A stretch of DNA of 64,000 bases from Nocardia flavorosea NBRC 108225 (GCF_001613385.1 NZ_BDCG01000008.1:62001-126000); one strand, 5' to 3'; counted from the stretch's first letter, positions 8,920 to 18,075 are shown. A program made the numbers and translations. The notes: generated by a model not told the origin, from the sequence alone.

Positions 8920-10398
8920 CTATCGGTTCACCGAGTCCGCCGGGGGCGCGTCCGCCGGATCCGCCGGGCGGACTACGGGATTACGAATGAACAGCGCGGA
9001 TGCCACGACACCGATCAACAGCAGCGCGGCTGGTAGGAACGTTGCGGCACTCAGCGCCGAACTGAACGCCTGCCGCGCCCCTTCTGGGACCTGGGCAGTT
9101 CCCATCGCTTCACCGGCCGGGGCACCGCCCAGGCCCTCGGCAGTCATCCGGGCCGCGATCAAGGCACTGATGGCCGCGCTCCCGAGCACCGAACCCACCT
9201 GCCGGGTCGTGTTGTAGACCCCCGCACCGGCCCCGGCCTGAGGTATCGGCAGATTGTGGGTCGCGGTGGTGGCCAGTGGCGCCCAGATGAACGCGTTGGA
9301 CAGGCCCGCGACCGCACCCGCGAGCACCATCCAGGTGATATTCGCGTGCGGGCTCCGCATCACCAGTGCCAGCCAGGCAACCGCTATCGCGAACAACCCG
9401 AACCCCACGGTCGGGATGAGCCGGGGATGCCACCGGCCCGAGAACTTGCCCACCACCGGTGCCGCCACACCCGAGATGATCGCCATCGGGGCGAGGACCA
9501 GTGCGGATCGGGTGGGCGTCATACCGTGCACGGCCTGCAGATAGAAGTAGATCGGCACCATCACCGCGGTGGTCGCCGCGCCCATACTCGCGATGGCCAC
9601 ATTCGACATCGAGAAGTTGCGATCGCGGAAAAGGCTCAGCGGGAGCAGCGGTTCCCCGGACCCACGTGCCTGGGTCACCAGGAAAACGGCCAGCACCGCC
9701 AGCCCGGCGCCGATCATCGACCAGATGATGACCGACCAATCGTTGGCGTTGCCCTCCTGGATACCGAACACCAGCAAGAACATGCCGGTCGCACTCAGCG
9801 CGACCCCCAGCAGGTCGAATTTGTGCTCATGGGTCGGCAGGGACGGCACCAGCCAGACCGCGAGCACGAACGCGACGATCCCGACCGGCACGTTGACGAT
9901 GAAGATCCATTCCCAGCCGAGACCGTCGACCAGCACCCCGCCCATAATCGGGCCGATCAGGGTCGCCAGTCCGGCGACGGCACCCCACAGACCCATCGCG
10001 GCGCCGCGGCCGTCCGGCGGGAAGGTCCGGGTGATCACCGCGATGGTCTGCGGTGTCATGAGCGCGGCACCCAGCCCCTGCACCGCACGTGCCGCGATCA
10101 GGGTTTCGATATCGCCGGACAGCCCGCACCACAGCGAGGCCAGCGTGAACACCGTCAGGCCGACCAGATAGATGTTCTTGGGGCCGAACCTGTCGCCGAG
10201 CCGTCCCGTGATGAGCAGCGGTACCGCGTAGGTGAGCAGATAGGCGCTGGTCACCCAGATGACGCTGGAGATATCGGCGTGCAGATCGGCCATGATCGCC
10301 GGGTTCGCGACTGCCACGATGGTCACATCGAGCAGGATCATGAAGAACCCGACGACCAGGGCGCCCAAGGCAAGCCACGGATTACGTTGAGTGGGCAT
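8920..10398 (-). CDS. MFS drug efflux transporter, DHA2 (EmrB/QacA) family
   Basis: A membrane protein of about 492 residues with roughly 14 hydrophobic segments, typical of 14-TM proton-drug antiporters. GRLGDRFGPKN after the second segment is the MFS loop motif A, and GPIMGGVLVDGLGWEWIFIVNVPVG matches the DHA2 motif C region followed by the WRWIF-type sequence of this family. It probably exports toxic compounds in exchange for protons; the substrate is unknown. The frame extends upstream, but the hydrophobic domain begins directly after MPTQRNPWL. The ATG at 10398 has AGGA 9 bases upstream and is therefore chosen over the in-frame ATG at 10407. No regulator gene is adjacent. Confidence 0.88.
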   Translation of the reverse strand: MPTQRNPWLALGALVVGFFMILLDVTIVAVANPAIMADLHADISSVIWVTSAYLLTYAVPLLITGRLGDRFGPKNIYLVGLTVFTLASLWCGLSGDIETLIAARAVQGLGAALMTPQTIAVITRTFPPDGRGAAMGLWGAVAGLATLIGPIMGGVLVDGLGWEWIFIVNVPVGIVAFVLAVWLVPSLPTHEHKFDLLGVALSATGMFLLVFGIQEGNANDWSVIIWSMIGAGLAVLAVFLVTQARGSGEPLLPLSLFRDRNFSMSNVAIASMGAATTAVMVPIYFYLQAVHGMTPTRSALVLAPMAIISGVAAPVVGKFSGRWHPRLIPTVGFGLFAIAVAWLALVMRSPHANITWMVLAGAVAGLSNAFIWAPLATTATHNLPIPQAGAGAGVYNTTRQVGSVLGSAAISALIAARMTAEGLGGAPAGEAMGTAQVPEGARQAFSSALSAATFLPAALLLIGVVASALFIRNPVVRPADPADAPPADSVNR

Positions 10399-10594
10399 AG
10401 GTTCCATTCCTGTCCCGGCGGCGCGGGATGCGCCGGCCCATGGATCTGTCGCGGTGCGCCGCGTCACCCGGCCCGCCATCGGCCACCGGCCAGTGGCACG
10501 CGGCAACGGTTCATGCCGTCTCACTCCGGACTACAGGTACGACATCGCGGGCCGCGCCAACATTCCGGGCATTTCGGACCGATCGTAACCTGTG

Positions 10595-11488
10595 CTACAG
10601 ACTGTGCGCGTCCAGCCAGGTTCGTGCCAGCTCCGCCGGCTCGGCACCCTCGTCGCGCACACGCAGCACCAGTGCGGCGAGTTCGCCGGTGGTCAGTTCA
10701 CCGGCCACATAGTTCAGCTTCTCGGCCTGCACCTCGTCCAGCACCCCCTTGCGGAGAACAGCAACCGGGTTCTGGGCGCGGATCGCCTCCCCGGAATCGG
10801 CCAGCACGGTCAGGCCGTCGGTGCCACCGGGCAGGAATTCGGCCGGACCCCCCAGCACGGCCACCTGGATCCGGCCGTCGACCAGGGCGCGCCGCAGTTC
10901 GGCGGGGTCGGTGAACTGGTGAGTCGCGGCGAATTCGCATCCCGAGATCCGCGTTGCGGCCGCGGGAAGGTCCAGCAGGCCCGGCACCGCCGCGATACCC
11001 GCGGTCAGCCCCGAACACCGATTCGCCAGATCTTCGACCGACCCGATTCCGTGTTGTCCGGCAGTGGCAGTGGTGACCAGCACCCGTGGTTCGAAATCGG
11101 CGCCGTCGGCGGGATCGGCGGTAACGGTGTCCTGGGGCAGCGAACCGTTCAGTTCCCCGGTCACGGCCTCGACCGTCTCGGCATCCGCACCGATATTCAG
11201 CTCGGCCAGCAACGCACCGTTGTGATCGGCCGCCACCGCGACGTTCCCCGCCGCCAATGCGGTCAGCATCTCGGCGCGATCCCCGAGGCCGGGCTCGACC
11301 CGGACCGCCGCCCCCGTCCGTGCCAGCGCCTGCGCATAGATCTCGGCCAGCACCCGGGATTGCGCCGACTGCTGCGCCCCCACCACCAGCGGATCGGCGG
11401 CCTCCCCGGATCCGCAGGAAACAGCCAGCACCGCAAGTGCCGGTACCAGCATCCGCCCCACCACACGCACCGACGCGGTCAGCACCAT
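10595..11488 (-). CDS. Glycine betaine/choline-type ABC substrate-binding lipoprotein (OpuAC-like)
   Basis: About 297 residues. The N-terminus has a signal sequence ending in a lipobox (LAVSC, Cys25), so the mature protein should be lipid-anchored outside the membrane. The rest fits the OpuAC/ProX substrate-binding fold: VVGAQQSAQSRVLAEIYAQAL near the start, then AALAAGNVAVAADHNGALL, and repeated Ala/Glu-rich helices. Such proteins normally deliver quaternary amines to an ABC importer. No permease or ATPase gene is nearby on either side, so it is an orphan. A GTG at 11500 is an alternative start. The family is fairly clear; the ligand is uncertain. Confidence 0.75.
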   Translation of the reverse strand: MVLTASVRVVGRMLVPALAVLAVSCGSGEAADPLVVGAQQSAQSRVLAEIYAQALARTGAAVRVEPGLGDRAEMLTALAAGNVAVAADHNGALLAELNIGADAETVEAVTGELNGSLPQDTVTADPADGADFEPRVLVTTATAGQHGIGSVEDLANRCSGLTAGIAAVPGLLDLPAAATRISGCEFAATHQFTDPAELRRALVDGRIQVAVLGGPAEFLPGGTDGLTVLADSGEAIRAQNPVAVLRKGVLDEVQAEKLNYVAGELTTGELAALVLRVRDEGAEPAELARTWLDAHSL

Positions 11489-11830
11489 CGCGCGCGACAC
11501 CCACTTCCCGTAACCAGCCTGCCGCACCCGGTCCCGGGCGCCTCGACAGCCCCCGAATCTACCGGCGCGCACGCTTCCAACGATCCGCACCCCACAGCCT
11601 CCACCCGCGTCCGCGATGCGATACGCGTGTCCACGCCCATGATCCGGCCCTTACCCCGGTACTCGCTTGCGGGTGCCGCAAGCCGGCCGCTGCACCGAAC
11701 TCATCGCCGAGCAAGGAAGCCGACGGGCCCTGCAGCGGCGACCGAAACCTGGCACGGCCCCCTCGGCGCTGCGCCCGTTCCAGGCGGCAGCACCATTCGG
11801 CTCGGCCTCCCGCCCTCGCACAGCCAACGA

Positions 11831-11978
11831 TGGTGCCGAGTTCAGCGAGGCCCTGTGAGGTTTTGGCCCGTCCCTGCTTTCCGTGCTCGAAGCGATTCGG
11901 CGCAGCCGCGAGTGTCGAATGCGGAAGCGGGGGCAAGGGGGCCGAAGCCCCGCGCCGACGGAGTAGGGGCCGAAACTA
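11831..11978 (+). repeat. Intergenic hairpin repeat, copy A
   Basis: Same orientation as copy B at 59461. It shares TGGTGCCGAGT at the left, GAGGCCCTG, the outer arm GGTTTTGGCCCG, TCCCTGCT and TCCGTGCTCGA on the left stem, the apex GCGCAGCCGCGAGTG, and GGGCCGAAGCCC followed by GCGCCGACGGAGT at the right. The outer arms still pair (one G-T type change), but the inner stem is imperfect because the right side drifted to CGGAAGCGGGGGC. It lies between the lipoprotein gene and the malic enzyme terminator, downstream of the malic enzyme gene. Confidence 0.8.
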
Positions 11979-11993
11979 CAGCGCCAAAAACTA

Positions 11994-12026
11994 CAGCACC
12001 CGGTCATTGGTGACGACCGGGTGCTG
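11994..12026 (-). terminator. Intrinsic terminator of the malic enzyme gene
   Basis: A perfect 12-bp stem (CAGCACCCGGTC with its complement) around a 9-base loop lies 38 bases past the malic enzyme stop. On the minus strand it is followed by TAGTTTTTGG, so there is a short T-run, unusual and convincing for a high-GC genome. Confidence 0.8.
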
Positions 12027-12063
12027 CAGCTGGGTTACCGCCCGGGTAAGGCGGAACGATCTA

Positions 12064-13278
12064 TCAGGCAACGCCTTCCGCGCGGGCGGCGGCGGCGACC
12101 GCGTCGGCGACAGCCGGGGCGACCCGGGGGTCGAGCGGGCTGGGCACGATCTTGTCGACCGCGAGCTCGTCGGCGACCACGCCGAGGATCGCGTCGGCGG
12201 CGGCGATCTTCATTCCCTCGGTGATCCGGCGGGCACCCGCGTCGAGCGCGCCCTTGAACACACCGGGGAAGGCCAGCACATTGTTGATCTGGTTCGGGAA
12301 ATCACTGCGGCCGGTGGCGACGATCCCGGCGTACTTGCGGGCGACGTCCGGGTGGATCTCCGGGTCCGGGTTGGACATGGCGAACACGATCGATTCCGGT
12401 GCCATCGAGGAGATGAGGTCTTCGGCGATGGTGCCCGCGGACAGGCCCAGGAACACATCGGCGCCGGTGAGAGCATCCGCCGCGGAGCCGGTGAGGCCGC
12501 GCGGGTTGGTGCGCTCGGCGAGATCGGCCTTCACCGCGTTGAGGTCGGTGCGGTCGCGGCCGACGATGCCCTTGGAATCGAGCACGGTCACATCGGGGAT
12601 ACCGGCGGCGAGCAGGATATTGGTGCACGCGACACCCGCGGCGCCGGCGCCGGAGACGACGACCTTCAGGTCCGAGGTCGGCCGGCCCTGCACCTTGGCG
12701 GCGCCGTTCAGCGCCGCCAGCACCACGATGGCGGTGCCGTGCTGGTCGTCGTGCATCACGGGGCAGTCGAGCGCTTCGACGACCCGCTTCTCGATTTCGA
12801 AGCAGCGCGGCGCGGAGATGTCTTCGAGGTTCACGGCACCGAAGCTGGGCCGCAGGCGCACCAGAGTTTCGACGATTTCGTCGACATCCTTGGTGTCGAG
12901 CACGATCGGGATGGAATCGAGCCCGGCGAACTTCTTGAACAGCGCCGATTTACCCTCCATCACCGGCAGGGAGGCACGCGGGCCGATATCGCCGAGGCCG
13001 AGCACCGCGGAGCCGTCGCTCACGACGACCACCAGGCGGTCGGTCCAGGTGTAGCGCTTCGCCAGTTTTTCGTCCTCGGCGATAGCGCGACTCACCTGCG
13101 CCACCCCCGGGGTATAGGCGATCGATAGGTCGCGCTGGGTCTCCAGGGGCGAGCTGAGCTCAACCGAGAGCTTGCCCCCGAGGTGACCGGCGAAGATCTC
13201 CTCGTGAGTGATCGCCGCGAGGTCTGCAGCCTCATTTTTGCTGGCGGTGGCGTTCGGTGCGTCAGTCACAGAGGACAC
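12064..13278 (-). CDS. NAD(P)-dependent malic enzyme
   Basis: A 404-residue short-form bacterial malic enzyme (malate to pyruvate plus CO2 with NAD(P)H formation; anaplerosis and NADPH supply, cytosol). The catalytic tyrosine lies in AYTPGVAQ (Tyr55) and the lysine in VMEGKSALFKKFAG (about 105-118). The metal site is in CFEIEKR and MHDDQHGT, and the nucleotide fold has GAGAAG at about 209-214. The conserved FAMSNPDPEI and FPNQINNVLAFPGVFKGALD blocks are present. It lacks the C-terminal phosphotransacetylase-like domain of long MaeB. The start is the GTG at 13278 with AGGAG 7 bases upstream. Both a terminator and its own upstream region are present, so it is probably monocistronic. Confidence 0.93.
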   Translation of the reverse strand: MSSVTDAPNATASKNEAADLAAITHEEIFAGHLGGKLSVELSSPLETQRDLSIAYTPGVAQVSRAIAEDEKLAKRYTWTDRLVVVVSDGSAVLGLGDIGPRASLPVMEGKSALFKKFAGLDSIPIVLDTKDVDEIVETLVRLRPSFGAVNLEDISAPRCFEIEKRVVEALDCPVMHDDQHGTAIVVLAALNGAAKVQGRPTSDLKVVVSGAGAAGVACTNILLAAGIPDVTVLDSKGIVGRDRTDLNAVKADLAERTNPRGLTGSAADALTGADVFLGLSAGTIAEDLISSMAPESIVFAMSNPDPEIHPDVARKYAGIVATGRSDFPNQINNVLAFPGVFKGALDAGARRITEGMKIAAADAILGVVADELAVDKIVPSPLDPRVAPAVADAVAAAARAEGVA

Positions 13279-13684
13279 GTTTTCACTCCTGCTGGTTGCG
13301 GTCGTAACCGGTGGACGGTTACCGCCGGGTATTTGGTGTTATCTGCGTCATATCGTTCATCGGTGGCGCGACCAGGATGTTTCCCGGTGGTGCCGTAACC
13401 CGGAGGCCCGCAGAGTCCGGGGCGAGACGAAAGGTGGCAGCACTGACTTCGGGCAGCTGCCCTCCGGGCGGATTTCGGACGGGTTGGTCCGGCAGAACTC
13501 GACCGGCGCCCGGCTCCGGCTGCGATGGTGCGTCGCGTGGCGGTGGGCGCCCGATATCCCCGACCCGGCGGTGGCAACGATCGGGAATCCGCAACATTGT
13601 GCCAGGTCCGGTGCGGAACGCCAAACCGGCACCGCGGATCGTGTATCGAACACCACCGGCTCAGCCTAAGTCGCGGGCATTACC
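13279..13684. other. Gap between the malic enzyme start and the PHP/membrane gene pair
   Basis: This is the upstream region of the malic enzyme gene. Several open frames cross it, but none has family features or a ribosome binding site. A promoter for malic enzyme must lie here; I could not single one out. Confidence 0.5.
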
Positions 13685-13736
13685 TTCCCGTAAGGGGAAA
13701 CTCCCGGCTCCGGGAAGCCCGGGGTGAGAACCCGGG
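13685..13736 (-). terminator. Three consecutive small hairpins downstream of the PHP/membrane gene pair
   Basis: TTCCC/GGGAA (13685-13699), TCCCGG/CCGGGA (13702-13715) and CCCGGG/CCCGGG (13718-13736) form three adjacent stem-loops starting 40 bases past the stop of the small membrane protein. Together they could end transcription of the two-gene minus-strand operon. None has a T-run. Confidence 0.4.
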
Positions 13737-13775
13737 TGGCGCCGGCGGTACGCGCCGTGAAATCTGTCCGTCCGG

Positions 13776-14042
13776 CTAGATCCACCACTGCGTCCACAGC
13801 AGCAGTGTTGCGGCGCCCAGAACGAACACGGCGACAACGAATATCGCGGCACCACGGTTGCGATCCGAATAAACCTGCGCCGCAACGGCTATCGCAGCGA
13901 TTGCAATATGCCAGCCGACCGATTCCGCCCCCGGTCCCGGGAACCCGCGGCGCGCGCCGATCATCGCCGCGCCCACCACGACGCACGCCAGGACGACCAA
14001 CCCCGCCGCAATGGACCCGCTGAGCCCGCGCAGGACTTTCAT
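13776..14042 (-). CDS. Small membrane protein of unknown function
   Basis: An 88-residue protein starting at the ATG that overlaps the PHP gene stop by 4 bases, so the two are translationally coupled. It has about three hydrophobic segments (GSIAAGLVVLACVVVGAAM, HIAIAAIAVAAQVY, AAIFVVAVFVLGAATLLLW) separated by short basic loops. I do not recognise a family. Overlap with the phosphoesterase gene suggests co-expression, not necessarily a shared function. Confidence 0.65.
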   Translation of the reverse strand: MKVLRGLSGSIAAGLVVLACVVVGAAMIGARRGFPGPGAESVGWHIAIAAIAVAAQVYSDRNRGAAIFVVAVFVLGAATLLLWTQWWI

Positions 14043-14893
14043 GACGCCAGCACCGGCACACCGGTGGCTCGGCCGGCGAGCTTCTCGAACTGTGCCGGAT
14101 CGGTGGTGCACGCGCCCAGCGCGATGGTTTTGTTCGCACCGTGATAGTCCGAGGACCCGGTCGTGAGCAGGCCGTATTCACCGGCCAGTTCCCGGAGCGC
14201 GGTCCGATCCCGGGCATTGTGGTCGGGGTGGTCGATTTCCAGCCCACCCAGCCCCAGTGCGGCGAGATCCGGGATCTCCGCGAGGTCGAGCAGCCGGCCG
14301 CGCGAACGGGCCCGGCCGTGCGCGAGCACGCTCACCCCACCTGCGTCGGCGATCATCTCCACCGCCCGGTGCAGCGGTGTATCGGCCTTCTCCACGTAGT
14401 AAGGGCCGTTCGCGGACAGCAACTGCGCGAAAGCGGCTTCCACGCTGGGCACGACCCCCGCCTCCACCAATGCGCGGGCCAGATGCGGGCGTCCTGCGGC
14501 GGGGCCGGCCGAAGCGAGCACGGCGTCCGGGTCCACGGGTAGCCCGTCGGCGGCCATCTGCTCGGCCATGGCGCGTAGGCGCTGGACCCGTTCGCCACGT
14601 AGCCGTTCACGTTCGGCCGCGAAACCCGTGTCGGCCGGGTCGAACAGGTAGGCCAATAGATGCACCGATACCGGCCAGCCGTCGATCCCGCGGCCGATAC
14701 ACGACATTTCCATCCCCCGGACCAGCGATAAACCGGCCGGGCACGCCGCCTCGGCCTCGGCCCAGCCGGCGGTGGTGTCATGATCGGTGATCGCGACCAC
14801 GTCCAGACCGGCAGCAGCCGCGTTCCGCACCAGATCGGCCGGAGTATCGGTGCCGTCGGAGGCGGTGGTGTGGGTATGCAGGTCGATGCGCAC
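14039..14893 (-). CDS. PHP-domain phosphoesterase (TrpH/YciV-like, RNase AM class)
   Basis: A 284-residue PHP protein with all metal-binding blocks: HTHTTASDGT (residues 6-15), ITDHDT near 35, the glutamate in GMEMS near 60, LAHG near 191, the HPDH segment and SSDYHG near 250. This pattern and the length match the E. coli YciV/RNase AM and 3',5'-nucleoside bisphosphate phosphatase group, which act on 5' ends of RNA and on pAp with three metal ions. The start is the GTG at 14893. It is divergent from corA with only 41 bases between the starts and coupled to the downstream small membrane protein gene. Confidence 0.85.
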   Translation of the reverse strand: MRIDLHTHTTASDGTDTPADLVRNAAAAGLDVVAITDHDTTAGWAEAEAACPAGLSLVRGMEMSCIGRGIDGWPVSVHLLAYLFDPADTGFAAERERLRGERVQRLRAMAEQMAADGLPVDPDAVLASAGPAAGRPHLARALVEAGVVPSVEAAFAQLLSANGPYYVEKADTPLHRAVEMIADAGGVSVLAHGRARSRGRLLDLAEIPDLAALGLGGLEIDHPDHNARDRTALRELAGEYGLLTTGSSDYHGANKTIALGACTTDPAQFEKLAGRATGVPVLAS

Positions 14894-14934
14894 GCCGTCC
14901 AGTCTGTCAGTGCGGGCTCCCGGGGCCGGTCGCG

Positions 14935-16021
14935 GTGGCGGGCTGGCATCGCCTCGTGCCCTCCCTGCCGCTGCCGTTCCACAGTCCGGGACGGTCGCGG
15001 TCTTCTCGTTCGGTCTCGTATATCCGGGTGCCCACTGCCCGCGCGGTCGTCGATTGCGCTGTCAATGTGGACGGTGAGCGGCTCCCCGGACGGCACACCC
15101 GAAGAAGTGCACTCGCCGCCGCGCGTGAGCACGGCGGATTCGTCCGGCTCGGCCTGCACGATCCCGATGATGCCCAGATGGCCGAGATCGCCGAAACGTT
15201 CGGCTTGCACGCCCTGGCCGTCGAGGACGCGGTACAGGCCCACCAGCGACCGAAACCGGAACGCTACGACACAACGCTGGTGATGGTCATGCGTACCGTC
15301 GCCCACCGGGATCACGAACTGCACAGCGTCAGCGAGATCGTGGAAACCGGCGAGCTGCTGATATTCATCGCGCCCGATTTCGTGATCGCCGTCCGGCACG
15401 GCGAACATTCACCGCTTTCGGTCGTGCGGCGCGGGCTGGAGGCGGATCCCGAGCGGTTACGCCTGGGCCCCGGCTCGGTCCTGCACACGATAGCCGACCA
15501 TGTGGTCGACTCCTATATCGAGGTCGTGCAATCGGTGGAATCGATATCGACGCCATGGAAGAAGAAAACTTCACTCCTCGGTCACCGTCGAATCGATCTA
15601 TCAGCTCAAACGGGAAGTAGTGGAACTACGCCGGGCAGTGAATCCACTGGCCCTGCCGCTGCACACTCTGGTCCACAACACGGACCTGCCGTTGGATGCG
15701 GAGATCCGCCGCTACCTGCGTGACGTCGCCGACCATCACACCGCGGTCGCGGAACGGATCACCGATTTCGACGATGCGCTGAGCTCACTCATCAACGCGG
15801 CACTCGCCAAGATCACCGTTCAGCAGAATACGGATATGCGCAAGATATCGGCGTGGGTTGCGGTGGCTGCCGTACCCACCATGATTGCCGGAATCTACGG
15901 AATGAATTTCGAACATATGCCGGAACTGAAAACCACCTGGGGTTATCCGGTGGTGCTCCTGTTCATCTTCGCCGTCTGCGGCACCCTGCCGGCACTGTTC
16001 CACCGCAACAACTGGCTCTGA
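14935..16021 (+). pseudogene. corA: CorA magnesium/cobalt transporter disrupted by two frameshifts
   Basis: The first frame (to about 15540) encodes the cytoplasmic domain of an actinobacterial CorA: FVRLGLHDPDDAQMAEIAETF, LAVEDAVQAHQRPK and ending VVQSVES. The expected continuation DIDAMEEENF is present from about 15543 but in another frame. The rest (VESIYQLKREVVELRRAVNP, through the pore helices and the signature YGMN, then the last membrane segment to HRNNWL) is in the third frame from about 15588. Two separate single-base losses about 40 bases apart explain this. The last frame lacks the inner domain, so Mg2+ transport by this copy is unlikely unless the sequence is in error. Apart from the two shifts the gene looks unworn, so the loss is recent or an assembly artefact. 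Confidence 0.8.
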
Positions 16022-16022
16022 A

Positions 16023-16604
16023 TCACAACGAGGCCGCACCGCGGGCCGGGTCCAGCACATCGATCCCGGCTTCGGCCCAGGCCTCGCGCAGCGCCTGCGC
16101 GCCACGCAGGCGCACCCATGCGGCTTCGGTGGCCGTCACCGGCGTCACCGCGAAGTAGTGAACGGGATCGGCAGGTTCGGGTAACTCCACGTCGGGTATC
16201 TCCCCGGCACCGAGCAGTACTGCGGTGAACGGGGCATCACGCCACAGCGGCTCACCCACATCCAGTAGAGCGTCCGCCTGCAGGACAACACCTTCCACCG
16301 CGGGTGACGCGGCGAGCACCCCCAGCGACCGGGCCACCCCGGCGCCGCCACCCGATCCGGCCCGCAGGGTGAGCAGCAGTTCGGCCCGCGGCCCGCGGAC
16401 CGGGTCGGCCAGGACGTCGGACGGATCACCCATCGGATGCCGGGAGCCGCCGACGGTCGCGTAATGCACCACGCCGTCACCGGGGATCCGCAGGATCTCG
16501 ATGGGTTCGAGCCCCAGGAACGTCACCGACGCAGTGTCCACAGCGGCCGTATCCACCTCGAAATGGCGCGTCACAGCGGCGCGTACCCGCTCGATCACAT
16601 CCAT
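16023..16604 (-). CDS. Suppressor-of-fused-like domain protein
   Basis: A 193-residue soluble protein. VHYATVGGSRHPM followed by an RAELLLTLR strand and a C-terminal segment HYFAVTPVTATEAAWVRLRG resemble the bacterial SUFU-domain family, small proteins of unknown role that occur singly in actinobacteria. It lacks a signal peptide and membrane segments. Its stop lies 2 bases beyond the corA stop, so it converges with the broken corA gene. Only 3 bases separate its start from the stop of the upstream membrane protein gene (16608-17099), indicating one operon. The family assignment is moderate; no enzymatic function can be claimed. Confidence 0.65.
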   Translation of the reverse strand: MDVIERVRAAVTRHFEVDTAAVDTASVTFLGLEPIEILRIPGDGVVHYATVGGSRHPMGDPSDVLADPVRGPRAELLLTLRAGSGGGAGVARSLGVLAASPAVEGVVLQADALLDVGEPLWRDAPFTAVLLGAGEIPDVELPEPADPVHYFAVTPVTATEAAWVRLRGAQALREAWAEAGIDVLDPARGAASL

Positions 16605-16607
16605 CCG

Positions 16608-17099
16608 CTAGATGGCCAGCCGGGCGAGCATATCCCGCGCCTGTTCGGCGGTTTTCGGATCGCACAGCACGTCGTAGCGGCCCGCCACCAATTGCATGGT
16701 CGACGCGAAATCACGCTGACCGCGGGTCGCGGCGTACGGGATCGTGGTGGAGATGACCCCGAAAATAATGCCGCCGACCAGGCCCACCAGCAGCGGACCC
16801 GCCATCCCGTTGGTGGTGAACAAGCTCAGCAGCAAACCGAGGAACAAGCCGAGCCAGGCGCCGGACACCACACCTCCGCCGATGACCTTGCCCCAGTTCA
16901 GCCGGTACAACACCCGCTCGACCTGCATGAGATCGACGCCGACAATCGTCACGTTCTGCACCGGGAACTGGTTGTCCGCCAGATAATCCACGGCACGCTG
17001 CGCTTCGGCATAGGTCGGGTACGAACCGACCGGCCATCCCGAAGGCGGCGTGGGCAGACCCTGTCTGCCGCGATTCGAGCTCCCCAGGGGATTCGTCAT
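16608..17099 (-). CDS. GSP17M-like general stress/membrane protein (Rv1234-like)
   Basis: A 163-residue protein. The N-terminal part VGSYPTYAEAQRAVDYLADNQFPVQNVTIVGVDL is the ferredoxin-like module of the general stress protein 17M family. It is followed by a glycine-rich pair of membrane segments (VIGGGVVSGAWLGLFLGLLL, PLLVGLVGGIIFGVISTTI) and a C-terminal cytoplasmic strand region ending VLCDPKTAEQARDML. Position next to corA, the MgtE-N protein and the CitE-like gene matches Rv1234 in M. tuberculosis. Function unknown. It is probably co-transcribed with the SUFU-like gene downstream. Confidence 0.75.
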   Translation of the reverse strand: MTNPLGSSNRGRQGLPTPPSGWPVGSYPTYAEAQRAVDYLADNQFPVQNVTIVGVDLMQVERVLYRLNWGKVIGGGVVSGAWLGLFLGLLLSLFTTNGMAGPLLVGLVGGIIFGVISTTIPYAATRGQRDFASTMQLVAGRYDVLCDPKTAEQARDMLARLAI

Positions 17100-17130
17100 G
17101 ATTCCATTGTGCCGTCTCGAGCTCGTCCGG

Positions 17131-18075
17131 CTATTCGGGGGCGGTAAACGTTGTTGTTCTCTTCATCCCGGCGGCGCGGCCTTTTTCCGCGATGACGACC
17201 GCCATTTTCGCGCTGGCCTCATCGATCATTTCGTCGCCCAGCATCGCGGCTCCGCGCGCGCCGCCCTCGGCAGATGTGTGATAGGCGTAGGCGTCGAGGA
17301 TCATTTCGGCGTGGTCGTAATCGGCCTGCCGGGGACTGAAGATTTCGTTGGCGGCGTCGACCTGGCTCGGGTGCAGCACCCATTTCCCGTCGAAGCCCAG
17401 GGCGGCGGTGCGTCCGGCCGCGCGCCGGAAACCGTCGATATCGCGGATCTGCAGATAGGGACCGTCGATGGCCTGCAGGCCGTGGGCGCGCGCGGTGAGC
17501 AGGATGGTCATCAGGATGTGGTGGTAGGCGTCGCCGGTGTCGTAGCCCTCGGGCTGCTCGCCGACCACGAGGGTGCGCATATTGATACTCGCCATGAAGT
17601 CCGCGGGACCGAAGACCAGCGTCTGCACCCGGGGGCTTGCGGTGGCGATCTCGTCGATATTGCGCAGCCCCAGCGCATTCTCGATCTGTGGTTCGATGCC
17701 GATCCGGCCGGGTCGGATCCCGTTGGCGCGTTCCAACTGGCTCAGCAGCAGATCCAGGGCCCGCACCTGACCCGCGTCGGTGACCTTGGGCAGCAGGATC
17801 GCGTCGAGCGCAGTACCGGCGCCGTCGACCACGGAAATCACATCGGCGTAGGTCCACTGGGTGGTCCAGTCGTTCACCCGGACCACCCGCAACTGCTCCC
17901 CCCAGCCGGAATCGTTGAGGGCGGCCACGATATTGGCGCGGGCGGCGGCTTTCGCCCCCGGGGCGACGGCATCCTCGAGATCCAGGAACACCTCGTCGAC
18001 CGGCAGGCCTTTGGCCTTGGCGATCATTTTCGGGTTGCTGCCCGGCACGGCAAGGACGGAACGGCGCGGCTTCAT
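17131..18075 (-). CDS. HpcH/HpaI aldolase / citrate lyase beta-like protein (CitE-like, malyl-CoA lyase type)
   Basis: A 314-residue TIM-barrel lyase. It begins RRSVLAVPGSNPKM with FLDLEDAV (phosphate/CoA and metal region), then a GIEPQIENALGLRNI strand carrying the metal-binding glutamate, VFGPADFMASI, and WVLHPSQVDAANEIFSP, which is typical of malyl-CoA/citramalyl-CoA lyases and thioesterases. Such enzymes cleave or form beta-hydroxy dicarboxyl-CoA thioesters with Mg2+. No citrate lyase alpha or gamma genes adjoin it, so it is not a citrate lyase subunit. The ATG at 18075 with AGGAG 6 bases upstream is the start; the frame runs further upstream without support. It is divergent from the MgtE-N gene. 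Confidence 0.82.
   Translation of the reverse strand: MKPRRSVLAVPGSNPKMIAKAKGLPVDEVFLDLEDAVAPGAKAAARANIVAALNDSGWGEQLRVVRVNDWTTQWTYADVISVVDGAGTALDAILLPKVTDAGQVRALDLLLSQLERANGIRPGRIGIEPQIENALGLRNIDEIATASPRVQTLVFGPADFMASINMRTLVVGEQPEGYDTGDAYHHILMTILLTARAHGLQAIDGPYLQIRDIDGFRRAAGRTAALGFDGKWVLHPSQVDAANEIFSPRQADYDHAEMILDAYAYHTSAEGGARGAAMLGDEMIDEASAKMAVVIAEKGRAAGMKRTTTFTAPE

Larger units (their letters stand above)
11489..12063. other. Long gene-free gap between the lipoprotein and malic enzyme genes
   Basis: This gap holds repeat copy A (11831-11978) and the malic enzyme terminator (11994-12026). The part from 11489 to 11830 is the upstream region of the lipoprotein gene. I see no credible gene in it and no clear promoter. 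Confidence 0.6.

Noticed and set aside
9256..10914. Plus-strand frame through the MFS gene
   Set aside because: The translation is His/Arg/Gln-rich with no membrane segments; the minus-strand MFS frame has 14.
13208..13727. Open frames in the gap beside the malic enzyme gene
   Set aside because: Arg/Ser/Pro-rich translation, no ribosome binding site and no recognisable motif in any frame.
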